Source: an uncultured Bacteroides sp.
GTDB taxonomy: Bacteria > Bacteroidota > Bacteroidia > Bacteroidales > Bacteroidaceae
DNA: 64,000 nt
Assembly (NCBI GenBank): GCA_900766195.1
Contig: CAAFUN010000093.1
Location: 62,001-126,000 of the forward strand
Direction of reading: 5' to 3'
The notes under the pieces are model-generated. The model worked only from the letters and a program-made list of their open reading frames with translations, was not told the origin of the DNA and did no database searches. Of this stretch, positions 50,993-59,732 are shown piece after piece. How positions within the stretch are numbered: the stretch's first letter is position 1; each line of letters opens with the position of its first letter. The position numbers and the translations under genes are program-made.

Positions 50993-52296
50993 TGTTTTGT
51001 ATATGCTTTATACCTGACTGCCAGTTTCACCTGCCGATCTTTATCTTTATCATTAGCAAAAATGACTTGCTTAAACGTATTCTTAAAATCATTGTCTGTT
51101 AGGTTCAATAGCAATTTTTTTCTACCACTTCCTGAGGTTCCTAAATTTTCCTGCAAAAAAGAAGTAATGTCAAAAGAATAGTAGGTGTTTAAATTCTCCT
51201 GATCCACAACTAGATTACCGGTTTGCACCGTGGTGCCGGAGCTTTCGTAAACCTGGGATTCCAATACATTATTTTCATTAACCGTATAGAGTCTCAATTC
51301 CGATGGTAATGAATTTACTTTACCGTAACTGCCTTGTGCCGGATATAAATAGAGTACGGCACTTTCAATGGAAACAATATCGCCTTGTTCCAACAGATTG
51401 TTTAAATGGGGAAATTCTATTTCACTATATATGCCAGTCAATCCCTGCAAATAAGCCTGGTGGCTGAGTTTTGTGGAAGGAACGGCATTCAGAAAACCAC
51501 CTTTTAGTTGTTCCAGATCAGTACCTGTATAGTCATCGTCTAAACCGGTGAAAGCATAGCTTTTGTTTACACTGAATTGTAAAGTTCTACTTATATTTTC
51601 CGATGCGTCTTTATAGTATAAAGTCATGTATAAGCTATCTACTTTGAACCCGGTGATGCACTGGTCTGATTTGTCGGGAACAAAAGCAAGACCATGAAAA
51701 TACATTTTGAATTTATCTTGAGAATCGAAGAAATCTTTTTCTGCTACAATGTCTTTTAGTAATGTTTGTCCAAAACTATCTGGCATGCGGAATTCTTTTA
51801 CTCTCTTTTTTCCTGGCATAGAATAAAAAGAAAAATTGAATAGTGGAGTGTCTTGAATCTTCACTCTCGAATGATTATAGTATGACTCATCACTTAACAA
51901 TGCTAATTCATTTTTTAATTGGTAGACATTAATATGCTGTATTGATAGTGTGTCTCCCCAATAGTTTCCTGTTTGAGCTAATGTTATTGTAATTGAGTCT
52001 AAACTGTATACATGGTTCTCTGTCGGAGTAAAACTCGCTAGAGAATATTCCGCATAATAACTGGACGAAACTTCTCCCCATGTATTGTCTTTATAGTGGC
52101 CTAGCTGGCAGATACTGTCACCCAATGTTTCTACAGAGTCAGCATACAGGGTACTCATTAATACAGTACAAGTATCGACGGCTACATTTTTGAAAGAGGT
52201 TTCCACCAACTTATTGCCAAGAGTGGATGATTCGTCTTGGCATGAATATATAGTCACTGCCATTAAAAGCAATATGTAAATGGCTGTTTTTCTCAT
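50989..52296 (-). CDS. DUF4270-like lipoprotein
   Basis: 435 residues; lipobox VTIYSC (Cys19). The mature protein is beta-rich with a repeated two-part pattern (YSLDSITITLAQTGNYWGD and IVSIESAVLYLYPAQGSYG), each describing an all-beta module, as in the family I know as DUF4270 of Bacteroidota surface lipoproteins. It overlaps the barrel gene by four bases and stands divergent from the Kelch lipoprotein. Surface exposure and partnership with the barrel are inference. Confidence 0.85.
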   Translation of the reverse strand: MRKTAIYILLLMAVTIYSCQDESSTLGNKLVETSFKNVAVDTCTVLMSTLYADSVETLGDSICQLGHYKDNTWGEVSSSYYAEYSLASFTPTENHVYSLDSITITLAQTGNYWGDTLSIQHINVYQLKNELALLSDESYYNHSRVKIQDTPLFNFSFYSMPGKKRVKEFRMPDSFGQTLLKDIVAEKDFFDSQDKFKMYFHGLAFVPDKSDQCITGFKVDSLYMTLYYKDASENISRTLQFSVNKSYAFTGLDDDYTGTDLEQLKGGFLNAVPSTKLSHQAYLQGLTGIYSEIEFPHLNNLLEQGDIVSIESAVLYLYPAQGSYGKVNSLPSELRLYTVNENNVLESQVYESSGTTVQTGNLVVDQENLNTYYSFDITSFLQENLGTSGSGRKKLLLNLTDNDFKNTFKQVIFANDKDKDRQVKLAVRYKAYTKQ

Positions 52297-52462
52297 TTAT
52301 ATTATTAATTTTTCTCGCAAAGGAAGTTGATTTGAATGGATTCCTTTCTCTAAAATCGCTGATTTGCCTGTTTTTATCGTTTAAGCCGTTTGCCGATAAT
52401 TATGGCTTGTTTGTCGGTAGTTTTTGTCCACTCCGTTACAACCCTATATTTTCGTGCCAAAA

Positions 52463-53527
52463 ATGAATAAAAAGATGAGAGTTACTAAGCAATTATCGGG
52501 GTTCCTGCTCTTGTTATGCATGTACTTATGCAGCAGTTGTACGGATGATGCGGATTACACCTGGGGTGTATGGAACAGAATGTCAGATTTTGACGGATTG
52601 GCACGTGGACAAGCCTGTAGTTTTACGATCGGAAATAAAGGCTATATCTGCTGCGGTTACAATGGGAAAGTCATGATGAAAGATTTGTGGGTCTATGATA
52701 TTGATGGAAATTACTGGACCCAATTGTCTTCCATGCCTGATAATGCACCGTTGCGTTATGATGCAACGGCATTTGCAGTGGATGGTAAAGGCTATGTGAC
52801 TACAGGATATAATAGAGATATGATTTCTTACTTAGCTGATACGTGGGAATATAATCCAAATACAGATACATGGACACAAAAAGATGATTTTTCAGGAGGA
52901 GCCCGTAGTGGAGCTATAGCTTTTAGTATTGGTTCTTATGGATATGTTGGTACAGGATATAATGATAATACCTTGAAAGATTTTTATCGTTTTAATCCTA
53001 ATGCATCTGCTGGTTCACAATGGGAAATTGTAAATGGATACGGAGGGCAGAAAAGGCAGCATGCTAGTGTCTTTGTGATTAATGATGTGGCGTATGTCTG
53101 TTGTGGTTTGAATAATAGTGCGATTCCATCAGATTTTTGGAAGTTTGACGGCACAACATGGACTCGTTTGATGGACATTGTTGATGATGGTGATAAAACG
53201 ACATACGATGATGATAGAAATGACGATTATGCCATTGCGAGAGTGCAAGCAGTTACCTTCGTAATTGATGGGAAGGGTTATATTGCAACTGGTGGTTCTA
53301 CCCTGGGTTCTGCAAGTAAAACCGATTATTGGAAGTATGATCCCTCTACGGATATATGGTATGGCGATAGTGATGACGATTATACTGCCTTTGAAGGAAC
53401 GGCTCGTTATTCCGCTGTTTCTTTTTCCACTGGAAAGCGTGGATTTATTGTGACAGGAAGATCTTCAAGTTATTATTATGAAGATATGTGGGAACTTTTA
53501 CCGGATGTAAAGCAAGATGTGGATTAA
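52463..53527 (+). CDS. Kelch-repeat lipoprotein
   Basis: 354 residues from ATG 52463 (MNKKMRVTKQL); the open frame extends to a TTG at 52424. The signal peptide ends in the lipobox LCSSC (Cys26 lipidated). Six Kelch blades are visible through their GY-type strands: NKGYICCGY, GKGYVTTGY, SYGYVGTGY, DVAYVCCGL, GKGYIATGG and KRGFIVTGR, each preceded by a W..L or W..M strand. It forms a propeller on the outer membrane, probably for binding. Its end overlaps the DUF4907 gene by 11 bases. Confidence 0.88.
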   Translation: MNKKMRVTKQLSGFLLLLCMYLCSSCTDDADYTWGVWNRMSDFDGLARGQACSFTIGNKGYICCGYNGKVMMKDLWVYDIDGNYWTQLSSMPDNAPLRYDATAFAVDGKGYVTTGYNRDMISYLADTWEYNPNTDTWTQKDDFSGGARSGAIAFSIGSYGYVGTGYNDNTLKDFYRFNPNASAGSQWEIVNGYGGQKRQHASVFVINDVAYVCCGLNNSAIPSDFWKFDGTTWTRLMDIVDDGDKTTYDDDRNDDYAIARVQAVTFVIDGKGYIATGGSTLGSASKTDYWKYDPSTDIWYGDSDDDYTAFEGTARYSAVSFSTGKRGFIVTGRSSSYYYEDMWELLPDVKQDVD

Positions 53528-53855
53528 TAAGTCGAAGCGTTTATTGTTTATGATTGTGGGTATACTGCTGATTCTATCGGCAGCATACTTTTATTATAAA
53601 AATACTCATGAGAAAGTTCTTCGTTGCCATGCTATGGTATTGAATGCCGGGTATGGATATGTTATTACATTGGGAAAGGATACTTTAATCTATCAACCAT
53701 ACATTCCGGCTATTGGAGGGAAGATTCCTTTTTCGAGTAGAGATGATGCTATGAAAGTGGGAAAGGTGATGTGTAAAAAATTGCTTAGGAACCAGCAACC
53801 TAGCCTGAATCGACATGAAATAGATTCGCTTGGCATTATTTATCCTAAATTTTAA
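53517..53855 (+). CDS. DUF4907-like membrane-anchored small protein
   Basis: 112 residues with one N-terminal membrane segment (LLFMIVGILLILSAAYFYY) and a small mature domain ending in a conserved stretch (GGKIPFSSRDDAMKVGKVM, HEIDSLGIIYPKF) typical of the family I know as DUF4907. It overlaps the Kelch gene by 11 bases and is followed by two terminators, so the pair forms a closed unit divergent from DUF4270. Confidence 0.82.
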   Translation: MWINKSKRLLFMIVGILLILSAAYFYYKNTHEKVLRCHAMVLNAGYGYVITLGKDTLIYQPYIPAIGGKIPFSSRDDAMKVGKVMCKKLLRNQQPSLNRHEIDSLGIIYPKF

Positions 53856-53914
53856 GTAGAAAGATTTTTCTTATAAGTTTTTTGTGCAAAAAGCTATTTA
53901 AACGAATTCTTTTT

Positions 53915-53980
53915 AGCCAATCTATTGCGCGTATAGGTTGGCTTTTGTTATCTTGCACCCTCAATTTGAGGGTGTTTTTT
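53915..53980 (+). terminator. Two terminators in a row after the DUF4907 gene
   Basis: First hairpin AGCCAATCTAT with TATAGGTTGGCT (53915-53943) followed by TTTT; second hairpin CACCCTC / GAGGGTG (53956-53974) followed by six T. Confidence 0.88.
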
Positions 53981-54103
53981 ATGTGATAATGTAATGAATC
54001 CCTCTTGTGGACTTGTTTTTATAAGCACAGATGTGCTGGAAGAACTACTTTTACACAAATTCTAATGTATAAATAGTTTGATTTAATTAAAAAGGTGAAG
54101 AAG

Positions 54104-55534
54104 ATGAAAGGATTTTTTGTATCGTTTATTACTCTGTTTGCTGTTTCTGTTGGTAGTAGTGCCCAAAGTGATTCTTGGGTGGTTAATACGCTAGTTTCTA
54201 ATTTGGATTCATTGGTGAAATATGAGCTGCCGGAAGGGTCTAATGTGGGTTTGTCTATTTACGATCTGCACACTAATTTACCTTTGTATACTTATCAGGC
54301 TGATAAACTCTCGCGTCCTGCTTCAACAATGAAATTATTGACAGCTATTACTGCTTTGAACAGACCGGATGGAGATGAGCCGTTTCGTACGAAGGTATGT
54401 TATGTCGGTACAATAGCGGGTGATACTCTTAAAGGTGATCTTTACGTAGTGGGAGGATATGATCCTGAATTTGACGATAAAGCAATGGATGCTTTGGTAG
54501 AAAAAGTAACACGCTTTCCGATCAAAGTGATAACGGGTAATATTTACGGCGATGTTTCCATGAAAGATTCGTTATACTGGGGTAAAGGATGGGCTTGGGA
54601 TGACACACCGGAATCTTACCAACCTTATCTTTCTCCATTAATGCTAAATAAAGGAGTTCTGACTATCACGGCATACCCTCAACCTAAAGGTAAAGCTGCA
54701 ATATTGGAGTATGATCCGTTATCCTCTTATTATAAGATTATAAATGAAACCGTATCCAAAACTCCCTCAGCCGGTAAGTTTAGCGTCACGCGAGACTGGT
54801 TGCAAAATGGGAATAATGTAGTGGTAAGCGGTAATGTGGCTTCTAAGTGTTCTAAATCGGTTAATCTTTATTGCTCGCAGAACTTTTTCATGCATACTTT
54901 CATTGACCGCTTGCTACAGAAAGGTATCGATTGCAGTGAATATGGTTTTAAAAGACTGCCGTACGACCAAGATTCTAAACTTATAGGAGTGGTTGAGACT
55001 CCTGTACAGAATGTAATCAATAGGCTGATGAAAGAAAGTGATAATTTGAATGGACAGGCTTTGCTTTGCCGTTTGGGTGCTCAATTCACTGGGAGAAATC
55101 AGATATCTGATGAAGATGGGCTTGAAGCTATAAGAGCTCTTATCCGCGTATTGGGTGATGATTCAGATAGGTATAAGCTTGCTGACGGTTGCGGGTTATC
55201 AAACTACAATTATATTTCACCTGATTTGCTGGTAACCTTTCTGAAGCATGCATATTCACATTCTGATATTTTTCAGAAACTATATTCGGCATTACCAATA
55301 GGGGGAGTGGATGGCACACTCAGAAACAGAATGAAGCTAGGCACGCTATCCAATCGGATGGTGCATGCCAAAACGGGCTCGTTTACAGGAATCAACTGCC
55401 TTGCCGGTTATTTAACAGCAAATAACGGTCATCTGATTGCATTTGCCATTATGAATCAAAATGTGTTGTGGCCAAACAGAGCTCGTGAGTTTCAGGATGC
55501 TGTGTGTGATGAAATCATTAAATGGGCAGAATAA
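54104..55534 (+). CDS. dacB: D-alanyl-D-alanine carboxypeptidase/endopeptidase (PBP4 type)
   Basis: Class C penicillin-binding protein that trims peptidoglycan peptides and cuts crosslinks in the periplasm. From ATG 54104 (476 aa; in-frame GTG at 54095) a signal peptide (FFVSFITLFAVSVGSSAQ) precedes the catalytic domain. The three active-site motifs are present: SxxK as PASTMK (about 74), SxN as SDN in KESDNLNG (about 311) and KTG as HAKTGSFTG (about 422). The insert of about 160 residues between SxxK and SxN is usual for the PBP4 group. Confidence 0.95.
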   Translation: MKGFFVSFITLFAVSVGSSAQSDSWVVNTLVSNLDSLVKYELPEGSNVGLSIYDLHTNLPLYTYQADKLSRPASTMKLLTAITALNRPDGDEPFRTKVCYVGTIAGDTLKGDLYVVGGYDPEFDDKAMDALVEKVTRFPIKVITGNIYGDVSMKDSLYWGKGWAWDDTPESYQPYLSPLMLNKGVLTITAYPQPKGKAAILEYDPLSSYYKIINETVSKTPSAGKFSVTRDWLQNGNNVVVSGNVASKCSKSVNLYCSQNFFMHTFIDRLLQKGIDCSEYGFKRLPYDQDSKLIGVVETPVQNVINRLMKESDNLNGQALLCRLGAQFTGRNQISDEDGLEAIRALIRVLGDDSDRYKLADGCGLSNYNYISPDLLVTFLKHAYSHSDIFQKLYSALPIGGVDGTLRNRMKLGTLSNRMVHAKTGSFTGINCLAGYLTANNGHLIAFAIMNQNVLWPNRAREFQDAVCDEIIKWAE

Positions 55535-55540
55535 ACTAAA

Positions 55541-55633
55541 AGGGGGTATCAAAAGTCTAATCTTAAAGATTTGCTTCTTCATAAAACATGCTGAAGGAGC
55601 AATATCAGGTAATAGAAACTTATGATACCCTCT
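55541..55633. terminator. Long stem between convergent dacB and CoA-transferase genes
   Basis: AGGGGGTATCA at 55541-55551 pairs with TGATACCCTCT at 55623-55633 (10 of 11), and the inner part can fold further (GCTTCTTCA with TGAAGGAGC). It lies exactly between the two stop codons. Confidence 0.65.
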
Positions 55634-55644
55634 CTTATAAATTA

Positions 55645-57144
55645 TTATTTGGAGTATTTACTCCAGTCAATATTCCTCATATCTCCACTTTCGGCAAGTT
55701 CCACGTGCATGGCTAGTGACGCACGCAATGCATGTGGTGTTTGAGATTTGCAGTCCGTTAACTTTAGATAATCCCTAAGTATATCTTTATAATCCGGGTG
55801 AGCGCAATTCTCTATAATCAATCTTGCACGTTCTTTGGGACTCTTGCCTCTTAAATCTGCTACTCCCTGTTCGGTGATGATTACATTAACCGAATGTTCA
55901 TTATGATCAAGATGCGAAACCATAGGAACGAGTGAACTGATCTTTCCATCCTTTGCTACAGAGGGACAGGTAAAGATGGAGATATAGGCATTGCGGGTGA
56001 AGTCTCCAGAACCTCCGATGCCGTTCATCATCTTTGTTCCTCCAATGTGGGTGGAGTTTACATTTCCGTATAAATCTGCTTCAATGGCGGTATTAATGGA
56101 AATGACTCCCAGTCGGCGGATAACTTCAGGGTTGTTTGATATTTCTGAAGGACGCAGTACCAGTTTGTTGCCGTAGAAGTCTACATTATCATATACTTCT
56201 TGCAGGCAATCATTGGTCACCGTTAATGAGCAAGCACTGCCGAATTTGATCCGTCCTTCACGTATCAGCCCGATAACAGAGTTTTGAATAACCTCAGTGT
56301 ACATCTCGAACGGAGGGATGGTTTTATCTCTGCCTAATGCGCCAAGTACTGCATTAGCTATATTTCCTACACCCGATTGCAAAGGTAAGAAAGTAGAAGG
56401 TATGATACCCCGCTTCATGTCGGCAGCAAGGAAGTCAGCTACGTTCTGTCCTATCTTGTCTGTAAGCGGGTCGCTTGCTGCAAAAGAACGGGCTTCGTCC
56501 GGCCAGTTGGTTTTAACCACGCCAACTATTTTTTTAGGATCAACTTGTATGTATGGTTTTCCTATACGATCATTCGGCTTGTATATAGGTATTTCGCGCC
56601 GGTAAGGCGGGTCAAGAGGTTCGTATACATCGTGCAGTCCCATAGCTGCTTTGCTGTGAGCACTGTTTAGCTCTACTATGATCTGGTCTGCAAGCCGGCA
56701 AATAGTAGGAGAAATACCTCCGGCTGCTGTCAGGTATATCTTTCCGTCGTCAGTTAACTCACAAGCTTCAATAATAGCTACATTAACCTTTCCCATAAAC
56801 CCATAGCGTACTTCCTGGGCCATTTGCGAGAGGTGAATGTCGTTATAAGCTATATCGCCATTGTTCACCGCTTTGCGAAAGTCCGCGTTGGTGGTATAAG
56901 GTGCTCGGTAGGCAATAGCCTTGGCGCGTGTTAATACTCCGTCACAAGAATCTCCTGTTGAAGCTCCTGTAAAAATTCCCACTTGGAACTGATTTCCTTT
57001 TGCATGTTCCTCTTCCGCAATTTTTGCTAACTCTGCCGTTACTGCCTTAGCTGTTCCGGCAGGAGTGAATCCACTCAGACCGATATTGTAGCCATGCTTG
57101 ATAAAATGTGCAGCTTCTGCTGCCGTAATGAAATTAAATGCCAT
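55645..57144 (-). CDS. Acetyl-CoA hydrolase/transferase family (succinate:acetate CoA-transferase type)
   Basis: 499 residues, class I CoA-transferase. The glycine loop is GIGGSGDFTRNAYIS (about 380-395) and the segment YTEVIQNSVIGLI (about 285) contains the glutamate that in relatives forms the CoA thioester; N-terminal GLSGFTPAGTAKAVTAEL is typical. In a succinate- and acetate-producing anaerobe it most likely exchanges CoA between acetate and succinate (or propionate). Which acceptor is used cannot be told from sequence. It is monocistronic. Confidence 0.9.
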   Translation of the reverse strand: MAFNFITAAEAAHFIKHGYNIGLSGFTPAGTAKAVTAELAKIAEEEHAKGNQFQVGIFTGASTGDSCDGVLTRAKAIAYRAPYTTNADFRKAVNNGDIAYNDIHLSQMAQEVRYGFMGKVNVAIIEACELTDDGKIYLTAAGGISPTICRLADQIIVELNSAHSKAAMGLHDVYEPLDPPYRREIPIYKPNDRIGKPYIQVDPKKIVGVVKTNWPDEARSFAASDPLTDKIGQNVADFLAADMKRGIIPSTFLPLQSGVGNIANAVLGALGRDKTIPPFEMYTEVIQNSVIGLIREGRIKFGSACSLTVTNDCLQEVYDNVDFYGNKLVLRPSEISNNPEVIRRLGVISINTAIEADLYGNVNSTHIGGTKMMNGIGGSGDFTRNAYISIFTCPSVAKDGKISSLVPMVSHLDHNEHSVNVIITEQGVADLRGKSPKERARLIIENCAHPDYKDILRDYLKLTDCKSQTPHALRASLAMHVELAESGDMRNIDWSKYSK

Positions 57145-57196
57145 CTGTAGTTTATTTATTTTTCGAATTCTAGAAGTTTAAGGTGTGACGTTTCTT

Positions 57197-57580
57197 CTAA
57201 TATTTACGTTGAAGTATTTCCGACCATATAATGGCTTTGCGTACTTCGTCCACCGAGTGAATGTCAAAGTCAGGACTTTTCTTTATATCCTGTGTTGTAT
57301 TCTCCTTAATTGTTGATGTGGGAGTTGATTTGCTGATAGGGTGATAATGTGAAACATTTTCCGAAGCTTTGACCGGAGAAGAATGTGGATATTCCTTTCC
57401 ACGTTTGCTTTGTGTAGGAGTAACCGGAGTAAAGACTTCTTTTTTATTATCTTTGTAAGAGGGGATAGTGGGGGTAGGCGTTTTTTTGCTTACTTCCTTT
57501 TCTTTCTCTTTCTTAACTTGTTTAACTATTCCTATTATAATAATGCCTACAATAAATAAAAATTTCAAGATGTCTTCCAT
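57197..57580 (-). CDS. Small membrane-anchored protein with Lys/Pro/Thr-rich linker
   Basis: 127 residues. One membrane segment (ILKFLFIVGIIIIGIV, 4-19) is followed by a lysine-rich stretch, a Pro/Thr/Ser-rich linker (about 33-95) and a conserved-looking C-terminal helix (VDEVRKAIIWSEILQRKY). With the N-terminus in the membrane, the short helix is probably a docking site. I do not recognise the family. It sits 52 bases upstream of the CoA-transferase on the same strand and has its own promoter box at 57604. Confidence 0.75.
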   Translation of the reverse strand: MEDILKFLFIVGIIIIGIVKQVKKEKEKEVSKKTPTPTIPSYKDNKKEVFTPVTPTQSKRGKEYPHSSPVKASENVSHYHPISKSTPTSTIKENTTQDIKKSPDFDIHSVDEVRKAIIWSEILQRKY

Positions 57581-57603
57581 GTCCCTTTTTTTTCTTTATT
57601 TGC

Positions 57604-57611
57604 CAAAGATA
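57604..57611 (-). promoter_or_regulatory. Promoter -7 box for the anchored protein
   Basis: TATCTTTG on the minus strand, 23 bases before the ATG at 57580. Confidence 0.6.
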
Positions 57612-57654
57612 AAAAATAAATTGCAATTATAGCAAATATTTATATATAGAAAAA

Positions 57655-57685
57655 GGGCAGCTTCACAGCTACCCTAATTTTTTAA
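57655..57685. other. Hairpin with T-tracts on both strands
   Basis: GGGCAGCT-TCAC-AGCTACCC forms an almost perfect stem, with AATTTTTT behind it on the plus strand and TTTTT behind it on the minus strand. It can terminate in either direction or be the 5' stem of a small transcript. Confidence 0.6.
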
Positions 57686-57699
57686 CCTAAACCTTAACT

Positions 57700-57855
57700 A
57701 TGAAAAAATCTAATGTCTTTTTCATTTTACAAATATGTCTAAATATTTGGATAATACCAATCTCGAAAGGTGCTTTCTTTTCTTATTTAACTTTTTTTAT
57801 TACAATCTTTATTTGTTGGATAGTTTGTCTGTTATTTTTCTACTTTTATTGTTGA
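57700..57855 (+). CDS. Possible 51-residue hydrophobic peptide
   Basis: ATG 57700, directly after AACCTAAACCTTAACT, opens a 51-codon frame: a basic start (MKKSNVFF), a short segment, then a long hydrophobic stretch (FFITIFICWIVCLLFFYFY) ending in Cys. The frame lies between the hairpin at 57655 and the terminator at 57917. That looks like a small transcription unit, either a membrane peptide or an sRNA. T-rich DNA easily gives hydrophobic codons, so confidence is low. Confidence 0.35.
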   Translation: MKKSNVFFILQICLNIWIIPISKGAFFSYLTFFITIFICWIVCLLFFYFYC

Positions 57856-57916
57856 TGATATTTGTAGAAATTTACTTTATAGGGCAATCTTGACATTTCT
57901 TTTTTTTATATTAAAG

Positions 57917-57950
57917 AGGAAGCCTATGCCTCTTTTTTTGCGGTATGGAT
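57917..57950 (+). terminator. Hairpin AGAGG / CCTCT with T-tract
   Basis: A short stem around AAGCCTATG followed by seven T, downstream of the small ORF and before the miaB promoter. It would close a plus-strand transcript from the 57.65-57.86 kb region. Confidence 0.65.
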
Positions 57951-58036
57951 ATTCAGTAATAAGTCTTTTCTAGCTTTCCCGAAGAAGCTATTTCAACTAA
58001 ATGGAAAAAGAATCGTTTAAATTGGCTGTGATGCTG

Positions 58037-58044
58037 TATCTTTG
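58037..58044 (+). promoter_or_regulatory. Promoter -7 box for miaB
   Basis: TATCTTTG, 32 bases before the ATG. Confidence 0.65.
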
Positions 58045-58075
58045 CAGCCAAAATAGTAATTAGAAAATATAATTT

Positions 58076-59449
58076 ATGGAAAAGGTAAAGGAAGTAGACT
58101 TTAAATCTGCAACTACCGATGGTAACAAGAAATTATTTATAGAAACTTATGGCTGTCAAATGAATGTGGCAGATAGTGAAGTAATTGCATCGGTGATGCA
58201 AATGGCAGGATATTCAGTGGTGGACACATTGGAAGATGCGGATGCTGTATTTATGAATACTTGTTCCATTCGTGACAATGCCGAGCAGAAAATATTCAAT
58301 CGGTTGGAATTCTTCCATTCATTGAGGAAGAAAAAACGGAATCTGATTGTAGGCGTATTGGGCTGTATGGCCGAGCGTGTGAAAGATAATTTGATCACCA
58401 ACTATCATGTAGATTTGGTGGTGGGGCCGGATGCTTATCTCTCTTTACCCGATCAGATAGCTTCAGTGGAAGCTGGAGAAAAGGCAATCAATGTGGAGCT
58501 ATCCACTACAGAAACCTATGGTGATGTAATTCCTTCGCGCATTTGTGGCAATCACATTTCTGGTTTCGTATCTATCATGAGAGGATGCAATAATTTCTGC
58601 ACCTACTGCATTGTGCCCTATACCCGTGGGCGTGAGCGCAGTCGTGATGTAGAGAGCATTCTTAACGAGGTAGCCGACTTGGTGGTAAAAGGGTATAAAG
58701 AGATTACACTGCTGGGACAGAACGTCAATTCATACCGCTTTGTGAAAGCAGACGGTGAGACAGTGACTTTCCCCATGTTGTTGCGCATAGTAGCCGAATC
58801 TGCACCTAGCGTGCGTGTGCGTTTCACTACATCGCATCCTAAAGACATGAGCAATGAAACGTTGGAGGTAATAGCCGCCATGCCTAATGTTTGCAAACAT
58901 GTGCATCTGCCCGTGCAGAGTGGAAGTTCAAGAATCTTAAAACTGATGAACCGGAAATATACCCGTGAGTGGTACATGGATCGTGTAGCAGCTATTAAGC
59001 GTATTGTGCCGGAATGTGGCTTATCCACCGATATCTTCTGTGGTTTTCATTCAGAAACGGAAGAAGATCATCAACTCTCGCTCTCACTGATGGAAGAGTG
59101 CGGGTATGATTCGGCTTTCATGTTTAAATACTCCGAACGTCCGGGCACTTATGCTTCGAAGCATCTACCTGATGATGTGCCCGAAGAGGTTAAAATACGT
59201 CGGTTGAATGAAATTATCGCTCTCCAGAATAGATTATCTGCGGAGTCTAATGCCCGTTGTATTGGAAAGACGTATGAAGTGTTGGTAGAAGGACCATCCA
59301 AACGTTCTCGTGAACAGCTTGTGGGTCGTACAGAGCAAAACCGTGTGGTTGTTTTTGATCGTGGCACACACCACGTTGGTGACTTTGTTCAAGTAAAGAT
59401 AACCGAAGCCAGTTCGGCAACATTAAAGGGAGAAGAGGTAGGAGTGTAA
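58076..59449 (+). CDS. miaB: tRNA-2-methylthio-N6-isopentenyladenosine synthase
   Basis: Radical SAM methylthiotransferase acting on i6A37 of tRNA. The 457 residues have the N-terminal domain with its three cluster cysteines (ETYGCQMN, FMNTCSIRD, GVLGCMAERV), the radical SAM motif CNNFCTYC (about 171-178) and a C-terminal TRAM domain (VLVEGPSKRSREQLVGRT). These mark MiaB rather than RimO or MtaB. The N-terminus MEKVKEVDFKS fits the start. No partner gene is co-transcribed. Confidence 0.96.
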   Translation: MEKVKEVDFKSATTDGNKKLFIETYGCQMNVADSEVIASVMQMAGYSVVDTLEDADAVFMNTCSIRDNAEQKIFNRLEFFHSLRKKKRNLIVGVLGCMAERVKDNLITNYHVDLVVGPDAYLSLPDQIASVEAGEKAINVELSTTETYGDVIPSRICGNHISGFVSIMRGCNNFCTYCIVPYTRGRERSRDVESILNEVADLVVKGYKEITLLGQNVNSYRFVKADGETVTFPMLLRIVAESAPSVRVRFTTSHPKDMSNETLEVIAAMPNVCKHVHLPVQSGSSRILKLMNRKYTREWYMDRVAAIKRIVPECGLSTDIFCGFHSETEEDHQLSLSLMEECGYDSAFMFKYSERPGTYASKHLPDDVPEEVKIRRLNEIIALQNRLSAESNARCIGKTYEVLVEGPSKRSREQLVGRTEQNRVVVFDRGTHHVGDFVQVKITEASSATLKGEEVGV

Positions 59450-59479
59450 AATAGTTCTTATTTTCGTTCTTACTTTTGT

Positions 59480-59534
59480 CGTACCCTAGTCGTATTTCAT
59501 TCGTACCATATTCGTACCATGTTCGTGTTTCTCT
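59480..59534. repeat. 11-bp tandem array, core CGTACC
   Basis: Five 11-base units start at 59480, 59491, 59502, 59513 and 59524, each beginning CGTA or CGTG. Three contain CGTACC with the palindrome GTAC. Read as 22-base units, it has the same period as the other four arrays of the window. Confidence 0.8.
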
Positions 59535-59569
59535 TCGCGTCATAGACCGAAGAAAGCACGAACAAAGAA

Positions 59570-59577
59570 TATCTTTG
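59570..59577 (+). promoter_or_regulatory. Promoter -7 box for the methyltransferase, distal
   Basis: TATCTTTG, 155 bases before ATG 59733. A second box, TATTTTTG at 59714-59721, is only 11 bases before the ATG and would give an almost leaderless message. Confidence 0.45.
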
Positions 59578-59732
59578 TATCCAATAAGGACAAGTCTTGT
59601 TCAGACTTTCTTTTGTATTAAAACTCCTTAAAGAAAAACCTATACGTCGTATTTTATTTGTTAATTTGTACCAAATTTGGGTATAATGTAGCCGTAATCT
59701 TGGGGTTACATTTTATTTTTGCTGTTATTTGG

